Shown in pieces: positions 49,576 through 61,080 of a DNA stretch of 64,000 nucleotides (positions are counted from its first letter, which is position 1; each line of letters opens with the position of its first letter). This DNA is from Trametes villosa (taxonomy: Eukaryota; Basidiomycota; Agaricomycetes; Polyporales; Polyporaceae), in the NCBI GenBank assembly GCA_002964805.2, contig PUDQ02000010.1, positions 2,542,001 through 2,606,000 on the forward strand, read 5' to 3'. The notes under the pieces were generated by a model that was not told the DNA's origin, did no database searches, and was given only the letters and a program-made list of their open reading frames with translations. The translations under genes were made by a program, and so were the position numbers.

Positions 49576-50977
49576 GGCACGCGGAGCGAGTGTAGAGGGC
49601 GAACCGGGGCGAACTCGAGTTGCAAGCCTGCGGAGAGGAGCGCGACCAAACCAAGAGATAGGCGAGCAAGGGGAAAAGAGCAAACACAGGCAGAGGCACG
49701 TTCAGGGACCGCGCGACGGCTTTGAGCAGATGCCAGAATCTTGGGAAGCACCCGGAAGGCCGACCGCAGATGCTGATAGCTGATACATTATATACCGACC
49801 CCGCCCACGGTAAGCGAGCGCGTCCCGACACTCCCAGCCTCGACGGCCCAATGGCACTGGCACTGGCACGTCACCGACTGCCGCCGCGGCCCATTTCCGT
49901 CCGTTTCGCCAGGGCACTAGCAGCCCCCAGCGCGTCTCGCGAGCCACTCGCGTCTCGCGCCCCTCCAAGCGCGCGCGCCCACACACGCCTCGGACCGCCT
50001 ACGCTCGCCCAAGCCCTCGCTCGCAGCAGCAGGCACCGCTAGCAGCGGCCCAGTGTTCACGCGCCGCGAGCGACCACAGCGACTAGAGTGCGCGCGCACC
50101 TCACCCTCGCGGCCGCGTGTGTTCGGGCCCACCGCGCGCGTTCTGACGGCGCGCTGCAACGAGGTTTAATTTACCCTCCGAAGCGTGTACGCGCGCGCGT
50201 GCCGGGTCTGCGGAGCAGCCCCCTGGTCCGCGCCGTGATCAGCTCTCCCAAGCCCGCGCACACGTCCCGGGCCCGTGACGACTGCCGCGTCGCACCGACA
50301 GCCTGCGTGCAGGGACTGCCGATAGCGACCCGAGAAGCACGAGCGGGCGTGTTTCTGCCCCTTGCGGCGGGTGGCACTTGCCACTGAGAGGGCAGGCCCC
50401 GCCGCGCCGCGAACTCCCGCCCCAGTCGGCCGCAGGGAGGAAGACGGAGGGTGGCAGATGTGATCAGTCAGTGAGTGGCCGATCGGAGCCCCCGAGCTGC
50501 AACATAACCAAACGCAACCCACCCCGACGCAGAGCGGAGAAGAGCGGTCGGAGAAGGAGAGGTGGGGGGAGGATAGAACAGAGGGCGTGAGCGCAGCGGA
50601 CAGTTGGCGACAGGCCGGGGAAGGTTCGTCGGCGCCAGGCGCGGTAGAATTTGATGCTGATGATCGATCCCACCAAACCTAGGCGATCGTCCGCCTTCGT
50701 CCCGCCCGCGCACTCACTTGTGGATGTCTGTAGAACCCTGCGGTGAGAGCACCGCACCCATCCAGTTATATTGGCCTCCTGCTAGTACCCCCCGTGCGCT
50801 CGGCAGGAACACCGATGCCCCGCCTGACGCTGCAGCGTGCTCGGGGGCCCCGCGTGTGCGCTTCGAGTGCCGTCATGACAGTTCAGCGTTATACGACATA
50901 CGCCCCGAAGCTGAGGTACGGCCACGCCGTCAGAACCTTCCATACGTCCACTGATTTACCACCGCACTGAGTCGCCG
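49576..50977. other. 1.4 kb GC-rich intergenic
   Basis: Holds the upstream region of the SDR on the left and the 3' untranslated region of the alpha/beta hydrolase on the right. The sequence between is very GC-rich with short alternating frames on both strands. No gene, repeat or RNA was recognised. Confidence 0.45.
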
Positions 50978-52713
50978 CTAGGCCAGGAACTCCTGAATCT
51001 TCTTCGTAATGAACGCCACATCGGCAGGATTGGCACCTCCGCCCGCTGTGGCAACCGGAAGAGAGGCGTAATGAGCGTCTGCGCACAAACTCGCTCCACT
51101 GGCGTTGAGTACGACGTACCGACATGTCCCCAGACGCTGTCGATGACTGCCACTTCGGCGTTCTTGAGCAGCGACGCCTCGTTCACGCTGTCCTCAGGCT
51201 ACAACGTCCGTCGGAGTCGGAGGAAACGTGGTGGCCACCGATGGCGTAACATCGCGCGCAGGTATCGCAGTCAACACCAAGTTGAATCTCCAGAACGCAG
51301 CATCGGGACGCACGCAAAAGTACAGGTCCGTCTTGCACGGCATAAGGAGCGCCTTCGCCTTGATCGCCCCGAGACAGCCGACGAACTCGCCGCCGTCGCG
51401 CACGGACGCGACGTCGCCCCGCTGCCAGGTGTCGAGCAGCGCGAGCATGTCGTTCGCGTCCCAGTGCGCGACGTACCGGCCCTCCCAGACCTCGCGCATG
51501 AACGCGTCCAGCGTGGGATACCTGGCGATAGGAATAGCGCACCGCGTGAGTATGTACGTCCGCGGCAATGCCCCCGGCGAGGCAAAAGAGCCCGACTCAC
51601 AGTCCGCCCATCTCATACAGGTGCTCGCGGAACCACTGGGGCGGATCTGTCAGCGGGATAGAAGGAGCGGGTGCATTCGTGCTAGACGCCCTCACCGTCT
51701 GTCCGTAGGCCCACGCGCAGTACACCCGCGCAAAAGCCCTGATGGCAATCTGGGGCGAGGAGGTGTAGTGTCCGTCGTTAAAGTCGCGGCCGGCCTTCAG
51801 AGCAGCCTTCGGGCCCTCGAGGAAGCTAGAGGGACGACGACAGGACTTCGGTCAATACACCGCGGCCGAAGGTTGACAAGGAACTGTCTCGCCATTTGTT
51901 GTGCGGGCTCGTCCGAGAGGATGAACAGATGGCCACGAACCTCTCGACGAAATCAGGGAACACCGTCGCCCAATGGTAGGCCTGGCAAGGTTCAATGTAT
52001 CACCTCATGGGCTGTTGCGGCTGTCAGGGCTGCACTATACCTGCTGTCCACCCATCGAGAAGCCGACGACACAATACACCTTCTCGACTCCGAGATGTCG
52101 GCTGAGTACGGCATGCTGGGCGCGACTGACACGTTTAAGTCAAGTCGAGTAGCACGAACTCCGCTGGAGGGGGCTCACATATTATCCTCGTATGAAATCG
52201 CAGGAAAGTACGGGCCGTTGTACGGCGGCGGCTGGCATGACGTTAATTGCGGTGGCAACGGTGGACCCGTTGACATTTGCTCACCGTGTTGGAAGGCGAA
52301 GACGACTGGTGGGAGGCGTCAAATAGTCGCGCATTCAAGACGAAGCGGCCTCCGTACCTCCCCGTTACAGAACAGCGCGAATGCTACAATGAAATACTTG
52401 CTTGGATCGAGAGCCTGCGGGAAATGCGCTCAGCATCCTGCGCCCTCCAGAACGGGACCACCGGAACCGCCAGTACCTTGCCTTCACCGACCAAGTAGGA
52501 TTGGCCTAGTAGAGGATGTTAGCACAACGAGGCGAAATGCAGATAGCACTACTGACTCCCGAGGCCCAACTTGGCTCCGTAGCACGTCGGAAACACAATA
52601 CAAGGATTGGTTGAGTCGCCGTAAGTTTGGTAAGCGGTGACAGCGTCGGGTAGAACGCCGCCCGCAACCTTGAAGCGGCCGTGATGATAATACTGGAGAG
52701 TGGTCTCCGACAT
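50978..52713 (-). CDS. Alpha/beta hydrolase, homoserine O-acetyltransferase-like
   Basis: A MetX-like alpha/beta hydrolase common in fungi and often of unknown substrate. The protein starts MSETTLQYYHHGRFKVAGGV. Spliced exons give LPDAVTAYQTYGDSTNPCIV, CYGAKLGLGSQSYLVGEGKA, YFIVAFALFCNGESSSPSN and PPYNGPYFPAISYEDN. The nucleophile elbow VVGFSMGGQQ follows. Then come AYHWATVFPDFVERFVAICS, DFNDGHYTSSPQIAIRAFAR, HWDANDMLALLDTWQRGDVA and AIKAKALLMPCKTDLYF (Asp of the triad). Finally PEDSVNEASLLKNAE is followed by VWGHVAGGGANPADVAFI (catalytic His), ending in IQEFLA. Ser, Asp and His are all present. There is no N-terminal targeting signal. Homoserine acetylation is not proven; many fungal relatives act on other acyl acceptors. 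Confidence 0.9.
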
Positions 52714-53220
52714 TGCCGATAGGAGATGTTCAAGCTCGAAAGAGAGATAGCGACGCCGTTAGGTTCGGCGACGACGATAGCCCCCTCATCCACGTCCAAG
52801 CATATTCTCACAGTGACGCCCCTGAGCTCACACGCAGACAGCTTCGACAGCCGTATGCTACGCCAAATTCGGGCCGTCGTCCAATCACCTGTTCAGAGTA
52901 GTAGGCCGTGGCGCGAAGCGGGCCGGTGGGCACTGCCGTTCTTCAGCACGGCATTGGCAATGCTGTCTCGACGCAAGAGGCCGGAGGCGGATAATCGTGG
53001 TCAGCACACTGGCATGAGTCCTCGATAGCACTCAGCGTACCAGTCGCACACAAGAGAGCCATCTACGAGGGCTCATCAACTTGAATACAGTCGTCATGAT
53101 CGTCATACATTAGCCAACCTTGCCATCGACAGATAGCTACAGAATTTTGACCACAACATCTGAACAAAGAACAGCGCTGCAGGAGAGCGGGGGTCAAGCG
53201 CAAGAAACCAAGCCGATGTC
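52714..53220. other. Intergenic between hydrolase and FKBP gene
   Basis: A 507-bp region between two minus-strand genes: promoter of the hydrolase and 3' untranslated region of the FKBP gene. Nothing else was recognised. Confidence 0.45.
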
Positions 53221-54723
53221 TTAGTTGATGCTGAGCAGCTTGACCTCTATAGCTGTCGTTAGCGGGCGCGTCGCGTGCGAGCCACGGATGCACGTACCAA
53301 AGATGAGGGTCGAGTTGGCAGGGATGCCGGACTGCGCCCTCTTGCCGTAGGCCATGGGGGCAGGGATAGTCAGGAGGCGCTCCCCACCGACTTGCATGCC
53401 GACGATGCCGACGTCCCAACCTGTCTGGTGGTCAGCGACAGTGCAGAGACGGTAACGGAGGGTACCCACCCTTGATGACTTCGCCCTTGCCGAGACGGAA
53501 CTTGAACTACAGACACCCGTCAGATAAACCCTAGCGATATTCACAAAATCACCCTGCTTACCGGCTTGCCCTTCGTGTTCTGGTCGAAGATCTTGCCGTT
53601 CTCAAGCTTGCCGATGTAGCGCATGGAGACCATGTCGCCGGTCTTGGCCTGAGGGCCGGTGCCAGTCTTGTTGTCGACAAGCTTCACGCCGCCCTGGACG
53701 GTCTTAGCCTCGGCCTTGGGCTTCTCCTTCTCAGCCTTCTTCTCCTTCTTCTCCTGCTTGCCCTTCTTTTCCTCCGCCTTCTCAGGCGTAGCGGCCGCGA
53801 CAGCCTCCCCGTTAGCAGCCTTCAACTTCTTCTGCTTCTTCTGCTGGGCCTTGGAGAGCTTCTCGTCGGTCTCCATAGCGTCCGAGTCGCGCGGGCGCTT
53901 TTTTGAGTCGGTCGCCGCTGCGGGCTCGTCGTGAACCTCCTCGAAGCGGCTGGAAAGACATTAGACGGTGGAATATACGTATGAACCACTGAAAACGTAC
54001 TCCTCATCGTCACTGGGAATGTCCAGCTCGTCGGGGTTTACCTCCACGTCGGAGCTGACATCCTGCAGGTCGAAGTCCTCCTCATCGGAGTCCTCCTCAT
54101 CACCGTAGGGATCCCGGTCGAAGGGGTTCTGGTCTGCCGAGAGGCCAGAAAATGTGAGAGAATAACAATGTGCGAGACGCAGTGAGACGTACCGATGTAG
54201 TTGCCAGTCAAGTACACGGTGCTTTCGAGTGCGAAGCGCGTCAGTACATGCAGTGTGCACCCCGGTACAAGGACTCACTTCTTGCCGACAACCTCAATCA
54301 GGTACTCCTCATCCTCGTTGAGAACGACGTCAACGGTCGATTGCTCAATCTAGAGACAGTCAGTAACGCGAAACAATGTTTGGCAGTTCACATACCTTGC
54401 CGGGGGTGAGCGAGGTCAGGACGGTGGTGGAGAGGTCGGAGTTGTCGTTCTCCTTGTCCTCATCATCCTCGTCCTCCTCGTCGCTGTCCGGCTCGTCTGC
54501 GCCAGGGCGGCGGTAGACGAGCTTGACAGTCGTGCGGCCAGACTCGTCGGCGAGCTGGTCCCCGAGCGCAATGTTCGTGATCCGGATGTCACTGGGGGGA
54601 GAAATGACAGACGGTTCGCCGGGGGTGGCGGTGACACTCCTGCGTTTTCGCGTACAGGGTCAGCAGGTTACGCGACGCGTAGATAGCAGTCAAGGCGCAC
54701 CAGAGGGCGACAGAGACGACCAT
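53221..54723 (-). CDS. FKBP-type prolyl isomerase with nucleoplasmin-like domain (Fpr3/4, FKBP39/46 type)
   Basis: A nuclear or nucleolar peptidyl-prolyl cis-trans isomerase and histone chaperone. The first exon is MVVSVALW; the splice gives [20 protein letters not shown], then [20 protein letters not shown], which is the nucleoplasmin-like fold. Long acidic patches ([18 protein letters not shown], and [18 protein letters not shown]) follow. A Lys-rich linker ([27 protein letters not shown]) precedes the FKBP catalytic domain. That domain reads [74 protein letters not shown]. The active-site aromatic and VIKGWD residues are present. It is divergent from ARPC4 with only 133 bp between start codons. 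Confidence 0.94.
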
Positions 54724-54856
54724 TTTGTGTGAAAGTGGGGGGTGGTGGCGTGGTTGACCAGGAAAAGTTGGTGAGAGGCGCGCGAGAGACGCGTCCGCCG
54801 AAATTTGAGCGCGTGCGCAAACTCCGCCCGAATTCGGTCTCTCCTCCACCGCGACC
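54724..54856. promoter_or_regulatory. Compact bidirectional promoter between FKBP and ARPC4
   Basis: Only 133 bp separate the two start codons, so both 5' leaders and core promoters must fit in this interval. It contains a GTGGTGGCGTGG-like G-rich stretch and a CGCGAGAGACGCG-like GC segment. No TATA box was seen. Confidence 0.7.
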
Positions 54857-55657
54857 ATGGTGCGCGTCTCCCGCCGTCCTCGCCGCGAGGCACGATACTG
54901 ACGATGAATATACCTCTCTCGCGCACAGTCCAACGTCCTCCGACCATACCTTGCTGCCGTTCGGTCCACGCTTACCGCGGCGCTGACCCTGGAGGACTTC
55001 TCGTCGCAAGTATGTGTGTCACCGCAACGTCGCCGGGCGGTGTAGCTCATTGCGCAGTAGGTCGTCGAACGTCACAACAAGCCTGAGGTCGAAGTTGCGT
55101 ACGTGCATACGCGTTACGCATCTATATCGTGTGCTCAGTCCTCGTAGCGCTTCCAAGGAAGTGCTCCTCAACCCCCTGACCATCTCCCGTAACGAGAATG
55201 AACGCGTCCTCATCGAGACCTCGATCAACTCTATCCGGCTAAGCATCAAGATTAAGCAGGCGGATGAGATTGAGAGGATACTATGCCACAAGTTCACCCG
55301 GTTCATGATGCAGCGCGCGGAGAGCTTCATCGTCTTGCGGCGGAAACCCGTCAAGGTTCGTGCTATGTGCTTCTGGGTGCCGGCTTACGCTCATCTTCGG
55401 ATCGCCAGGGCTATGACATTTCATTCCTCATCACGAACAACCACACGGACACGATGCTCAAGCACAAGATCGTCGACTTCATCATCCAGTGCGTCCTTCA
55501 CTGTTCCCTTCTGCCGCGTTCGATTAACTCGGCATCCAGATTCATGGAGGAGGTCGATAAGGAAATCAGCGAGATGAAGCTGAGCCTGAACGCGCGTGCT
55601 CGTGTGGTCGCGGAGTCCTACCTGACGGCGGTGCGCACCTTGCCTTCCTACTTCTGA
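54857..55657 (+). CDS. ARPC4: Arp2/3 complex subunit 4 (ARPC4, p20)
   Basis: Core subunit of the actin-nucleating Arp2/3 complex. Six exons (54857-54859, 54929-55009, 55061-55098, 55139-55355, 55409-55488, 55540-55657) sum to 537 nt, 178 residues. The first coding exon is just the ATG. It is followed by [96 protein letters not shown] and [19 protein letters not shown]. The C-terminus [17 protein letters not shown] is about ten residues longer than in animal ARPC4. The neighbouring gene on the other strand shares a tiny promoter. Confidence 0.96.
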
Positions 55658-56333
55658 ATCTCACTGACGTGGTATTGCAGTTCAATGTATGAGGGGTGTG
55701 CAAGGGTACATATACCATTCGGGCGGCGCAGTCTGCTTGATGCTGGGACTGCAGAACGCACATTCGAACTTGTGTAAAGTAGACGACAGTAGGCAGGAAC
55801 ATCAAGTGTACATCAGCGATTGCAGCCGCAGTGAACGACTTGGAGATGGTGCGTCAAGGTTATGTGGCGCGTATCGCATACCTTCATCCTGTTTGGTTGG
55901 AGGATGTGCTGTAATAGGCTCCTTGCTGTTGGTGTTGGTTTCTCGACTTCACAGGAGAACGAGGTTCAGTCTACCGGCTGGGTATGCTAGAGAAAGTGGA
56001 AATATATGAGCAGTATCCTCGCTCCGGAACGCGTCTCCCAGGTGGTGGAACGGGTGCAGCTGCAAGGACCTGAGGGTGTAGTGACGAGCTTTAAGCTTAA
56101 TGCAGCTTATGTGTAGGATTGCCCCTCCGATGTCTGATTCACTATACAGGCACCCAGAACACTGTCGAGAAGGCGGGTGAGTGAACTTGGCGGGAATTTC
56201 CTTTCGTAAACACGACGCGCCTTGATTTCAAGAAGCGCCGTATGACGTACGTGTCCTGCTGTAGAAGTGCCCCGCTCATCCCCCAGACTCGTGCCATCCG
56301 ACTTGCTCTCTACCTCCTCTTCCTCCTCCAACC
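55658..56333. other. Intergenic between ARPC4 and FIT2-like gene
   Basis: Both neighbours are on the plus strand. It holds the ARPC4 3' untranslated region and the promoter of the next gene. No other exon or RNA gene was recognised. Confidence 0.45.
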
Positions 56334-57268
56334 ATGCCCGACCCACGAACCGTCGCCTTCGTCGCGCTCACCTGCGTCGTCCTCTTCGGCACGCTCTACT
56401 CCGTCGGCTACGACACCTACCTCGACACCTCCAACCCCCTCATCACCGCGCAGCCGCACCACCTGCACGCGACGGACTACTTCGCGTCCAAGAAGAACCC
56501 GCTGAACGTGTACTTCACGAAGAAGCTCTGGCTCTGGACCACCGCGACCTTCGCCTTCCACTTCGCCACCAGCCCCGCCGCGATACGCACCCGGGCGCGC
56601 GTGTCGCAGTACCTGATCGCGACCGCCGTCTGGCTCGCCTTCACCACCTGGTTCTTCGGCCCGCCCGTGTTCGACCGGCTCACCGCGTCCACGGGCGGCG
56701 AATGTGTCCTCCACCTCCCCTCGGGCGCGGTCGTCACCGTCTCCCCGGAGTACTGCTACACGAAGTCCACCATCTCCACCGCCACGCACCCCTCCCTCTT
56801 CCCCGCGTCCCTGCTCCTCCCTGACGGCCCATGGACCGGCGTCGCAAGACTGCGCAAGGGCCATGACGTCTCCGGCCACATCTTTCTGCTCACGATGTCG
56901 ACCCTCTTCCTAGTGGACCAGCTCAGGCTATCGTTCGTGTCCGCGCCGGCTGGACGCCCGTCCGACGCGCAATGGTCGCCTTCGCATCGGTGGTCTGTCG
57001 TATTCGGCGGTGTTGTTACGCTGGTGTCTACCTTCGCTATCTACACCACCAGCGTGTACTTCCATACCCCACCCGAGAAGTTCACGGGTTACAGTAAGTG
57101 TTCGTCGTCCTCTTCACCAAGTCTCGACTGACTGGCGTTGTAGTTCTTGGCGTCCTCGCATTTACGCTTACACAACTACCACACTACCTCGGTTCGCAAG
57201 GAGTGGCAAACGCACAGGCCAAGGCCGCTCCTCATCGAGCTTCGATTTCAGAGAAGGCCTTGTCATGA
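56334..57268 (+). CDS. FIT family (FIT2/Scs3-like) ER membrane protein
   Basis: ER-resident protein of lipid-droplet biogenesis and phospholipid homeostasis; animal FIT2 acts as an acyl-CoA diphosphatase. Two exons (56334-57093 and 57144-57268) give 294 residues. The start shows a hydrophobic N-terminus (VAFVALTCVVLFGTLYSVGY). Further membrane segments include KLWLWTTATFAFHFA and YLIATAVWLAFTTWFFGPP. The family signature GHDVSGHIFLLTMSTLFLVD contains the first conserved His (GHD-x-SGH). The later segment VVFGGVVTLVSTFAIYTTSV carries a conserved YFHTPPEKFTGY, with the second key His. The C-terminal exon (ILGVLAFTLTQLPHYL) is the last membrane segment. Six transmembrane segments are expected. 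Confidence 0.9.
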
Positions 57269-57828
57269 CCGGACACGAATTTTCACGTTGTAAGAGTCTA
57301 CCAAACACATGCATCCGTTCGCTATATTAACAATGCTTTCCACAGCTGCGATGATCCGATTTCCCTGGAGGCTGTCGTAATGTGCTCACATATGGACCGC
57401 GAATCGTGCTCATGTACTGTAGTAATACGACCCACACCGTAATGGTAGCGATACGGACACCTCAGATTTGTATACACTGAGCAATCAATGGGACGATGTC
57501 TTAGAACACGGCCTCTGTGGGCTATTCACAATGTTCAGTTACCAGGTCAAGTCTTGAGATCTTAAGACCTGACCCGGGCAGTCACACCAGGTTTCCGCAC
57601 GGGCAGCCGAACTGAGTTGCAGAGCAAATGATCCACGGCATGGGGCATGGTGAGAGTACATAGACAACACAGTAGACATACGACGCGTGCGATGGCGAGA
57701 ATGCGGTCCCAGCAGCGCACCCTCTGATGATTTTATCGCCCTCCCGAGCTCCAGTCCGGCCCCCGGTGGCTGCACCCGCGACCCAGCAAGGACGACGACG
57801 ACGACGACGTGCGCATAGCGGCGGCGGC
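57269..57828. other. Convergent intergenic between FIT2-like and eL14 genes
   Basis: 560 bp holding the two 3' untranslated regions. No exon, RNA gene or repeat recognised, apart from a short CGACGACGACGACGACG microsatellite near 57792-57808. Confidence 0.5.
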
Positions 57829-58598
57829 TTATGCGGACGCCTTCTTGAGCGACTTGCGGACGGTGTCTCTCCGCGCCTTCTTCGCGATCATGACCGCGAA
57901 GCGCTCGAAGTCGTTGAGCGACCTCCGCTTCTCGACCGCCTCCCGCTTCTGCGCCCACGAGGACTTGTTCCACTTCTCGACCGTGCCCTCCTTCTCGAGG
58001 TGCTTGCGGACGACGCCCGTGCCGGCACCGCGGGGGAGGGTGGAGAGGACGAAGGGCGTGAGGGTCAGGTGGCGGTAGGGGAAGGACTGGCGGGGGACAC
58101 CAGTGGTGGGACCGTCGATGATAGCCTGTAGGCGGGACAAGCGTTCAGAACTCCATAGCTTGCGAGCAAGTGTGCGTGGTTTCGTACCCGGTTGTGGTCA
58201 ATGATCTCCGCAATCACGGCGATGTGACCCTCCTGGGGACCGGACTTGAGGAGCACGACTGGAGATGGGAGAATCTGAGTTTTGAGTGCGCTAAGCCACA
58301 TGCACGGCGAAACATACCGCGGCCGACCTCGACGAAACGCTGGAAGTTGGATGGTTGGGTGGCCTAAAGGATGAAATACATGAGCACTCGTTTCCCAGAT
58401 CACCGCTGCCGTATCGCGTCCAGAGGTTGTCCGAGGGTGTCCCATATCCGCCTGCCCCGCCAAAGTACCCGGATGTCATCCAAACTTGCGGCATGCCATC
58501 CACCTCCGAATCGCCCTCCAACTCTCCCGTTTTCGCTCCCACAACACCCTGGACCCCTCGTAGGACACACTGGCAGCATTTGGGGCACTCACCGTCAT
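57829..58598 (-). CDS. RPL14: 60S ribosomal protein eL14
   Basis: Structural protein of the large ribosomal subunit. Four exons (58598-58593, 58363-58318, 58258-58188, 58125-57829) total 420 nt, 139 residues. Exon 1 is only ATGACG. The joined protein reads MTATQPSNFQRFVEVGRVVL, then LKSGPQEGHIAVIAEIIDHN, AIIDGPTTGVPRQSFPYRHL and TLPRGAGTGVVRKHLEKEGT. It ends WAQKREAVEKRRSLNDFERF followed by AVMIAKKARRDTVRKSLKKA. Length and blocks match fungal eL14. It is divergent from the OB-fold gene. Confidence 0.97.
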
Positions 58599-59172
58599 GA
58601 TGTCTTGCTTGAGGGTGTCGTTGTCGTCGTCGAAAACTTGGGCGGCCTGAAGGGATGAGTTGCTTACGTGAGCTTGCGCGCGCCTGGGTGTGGGCGCTTC
58701 GAGTTCGGCGGCGTGCGCCCGGCGTCTACGGGATGTGGTACACCGCCGCCACGTGGCTCAACTAAGTAAGTTCGACTCTCCCGGCGACGGTCAAGTCCGC
58801 CCGCTTGTCGGCTTGCGGGATCCGCCTGTTCTCCAGGTCGGCCATTATTTCTGTCGTGGCATGCCACATCACCGTAACAAAGCTTCCCCTCTTACCGTCA
58901 GGACGATACGCCCCTTGTCCCCAATCCCTCTCAGCCGTCCCACAGTTCAGGTCGCTTCGTCCTCAGACACATGCCCCGTGCTCGCGAATCCATCACCCGG
59001 CTGAACGTTCCAGAAACCAGGCCGTAAACCTACCGTGACGGTGGGGGTCAGAACCGCGCATTTTATAACGCATGCCTATCGCCCTGCGATCGCTCCTGAA
59101 TCAATTCGCCGCAGCCCCCCCTCCGCTCCGCTATCGATCCTAGCACGGTCATAGGACGCTTCGACGGCCGCG
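58599..59172. promoter_or_regulatory. Divergent upstream region of eL14 and OB-fold gene
   Basis: A 574-bp region between divergent start codons. No TATA box of typical spacing or other element was recognised. Confidence 0.5.
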
Positions 59173-60386
59173 ATGACTCGGTACCACGTTTTCAACGGCG
59201 CACCCGCAGCCAGGGACCTGACGACGCCGACCGCCCAATTTGAATGGCGAACAATAGCGTCTCGAAACCCGTCGAAGCCTCCTGCGCTCACATTGCCTCC
59301 GGCCACCCTCGCCGCGGCCAGCCGGCGAATCTCCATGATGTACGAGAACGTAATATTTGCGGAGTCGCAGGAAGACGACGACGTGCCCGGGCCCACGGAT
59401 GAGGATGCGTCGCACGGAAATGAAGATGCGCAGCCTGGTACGTCGTGCTCTCCATGCCTATCTAGTGGCGCCGGCCTAACCGTCTGCAGAGGGCCAAACT
59501 ACCGTCATTACCTGGCCGCTGACCACGCAAGCCACCGACGACCGCTCGCGCACCAGAGGAGACATCAGCTTCCTCCGGCCGTCCGCCAGCATCTCACGCC
59601 TCCGCTCCCAGCAAGAGACGCAGGAGACGCAGGAGACGCAGGAGACCGACTCATACAACTACTCCGACGCCTCCTCCATCGGGCAGTTCCCCGCCTTCCA
59701 CTTCAGCCTTCACGCTCTCACGCCGCTGGATACACTCATCAACCAGGCGCACGCTGCCCGCGCCGCGAACCGCAGGCCCCTGCAGAAGGCGTCCCACAAA
59801 GTCAGCATCCTCGCTGCGGTCCTCGAAGCCGACGGGCCCGACACGATCCGGATCAAGAAGGGCCCAGACGCGGGCAGGGAGGTCTCGCTGCTCAAGCTCA
59901 TCCTCGGCGACGAGTCCGGCGGGATCTGCAAGCTCGCCGCCTGGCGCGAAACCGCCGAAGACTGGGGCGGGCTCAACCCGGCCGTCGCCGCCCCCGCGAC
60001 GAAAAAGGGCGACATTGTCCTCCTCGAAAGTGCGTCCGCTTATCTCTCCTTTCTAACCTTCTCTCAATCGTCCTTCTTCCCCTTCTCCCCCTGCTTCTCC
60101 GGACACCCCCTGCCCCGTCGGCGACAATCGTGAATCCGCAGACGTCCTCGCGTCATGGGAGCCCGAAGCCGGCGGCACGGCCGCGGCGAGCATACCTATC
60201 AGCCTCTCCGCATCGCCTCAATTGAAAAGCAGGCTCGAGATCTGCTACCGCACGCTGCCCTCCGCGCCCCAGGACGCCCGTCTCCGTCCCGACCTCCGGC
60301 TCGGCCTCAGCGACGCAGCGGTGCGCAAGGTCGCCTCCGTCGTGCGCTGGTTCGAAGGCGTCGCGGGGCTCGGCTTCTCGACCTGA
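59173..60386 (+). CDS. Probable OB-fold protein, possibly shieldin-2-like
   Basis: Three exons (59173-59437, 59490-60029, 60142-60386) sum to 1050 nt, 349 residues. The N-terminal 130 residues are low-complexity and acidic, with a (QET)n microrepeat and a Ser-rich segment. The C-terminal part looks like a single-stranded nucleic-acid-binding OB fold. It shows TPLDTLINQAHAARAANRRP, KVSILAAVLEADGPDTIRIK, GREVSLLKLILGDESGGICK, AAWRETAEDWGGLNP, ATKKGDIVLLENVLASWEPE and a helical tail RKVASVVRWFEGVAGLG. The resemblance to a shieldin complex subunit 2 first OB fold is my recollection of the family pattern and has not been verified. No other catalytic motif is present. The start ATG was chosen as the longest in-frame. 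Confidence 0.72.
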
Positions 60387-61080
60387 GCGCCCCCGTCCCA
60401 TCATACCCCGGCACCCACACATGCACACGCAGCCAGCATTTCACGGCGGGGCGCGCGTCAAGGCAGCGGCATCCCCAACACACGGGTGTGCACGGCACCC
60501 GTATCACACACCCACCATCCGTTCACCCGACACCACATATCCGCCGTAAGGGCGACGAGCACTTCCCCATCCAACGGCTCTCCCACGACTGCCCGCCGTC
60601 GGTCGAGCACCGCCGCGAGTGACACGGCGGCCGCTCTCACTCGGAACAATGTCCTCTTCGACGCCCAGCGAAGCGCGCCCCCACCTTCTCTCGTTCAGGC
60701 TGTGCACGTCTGGCAGCACGGTGCGTCCCACACGAAGCACGTCCATATGGTCCCCTGCTGCGCGACCCTGCGGGGCGAAGCGCGAGCGCGCGCCATTAAC
60801 GCGAAAGCCCCCGGGCTCAGGGACGCACAGCGACGTCCGTCACAGAAGGCGATGGATTTGCCTCGTGCGGTGTTTGCGTTTGCCGCGCCCTCCGGCGCAG
60901 CGCACGCGCGAAGCCTATTCTGTGACGCGGGGGAACGCTTCGACCGTCGCGCAGAAAGGAAGGGAAGCAGCGCAGAGGACCCGGCGAATCAAACAGCGGA
61001 GGGGTTGTGGCGGGTTTTGTGGTATTCTGCATTCTTCTTTGGGGGGCATCGCGTACCTACGTAGTACGTAGTGGGAGGAT
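60387..61080. other. Intergenic, 3' of OB-fold gene
   Basis: Overlapping short frames on both strands, no recognisable exon. It presumably carries the 3' untranslated region of the OB-fold gene and leads into the AGTCCG-rich cluster. Confidence 0.4.

Noticed and set aside
55021..55098. tRNA-like A-box GGTGTAGCTCATTGCGCAG with GGTCGAAG downstream
   Set aside because: Lies across an intron and exon of ARPC4 ([12 protein letters not shown]) and does not fold as a tRNA.
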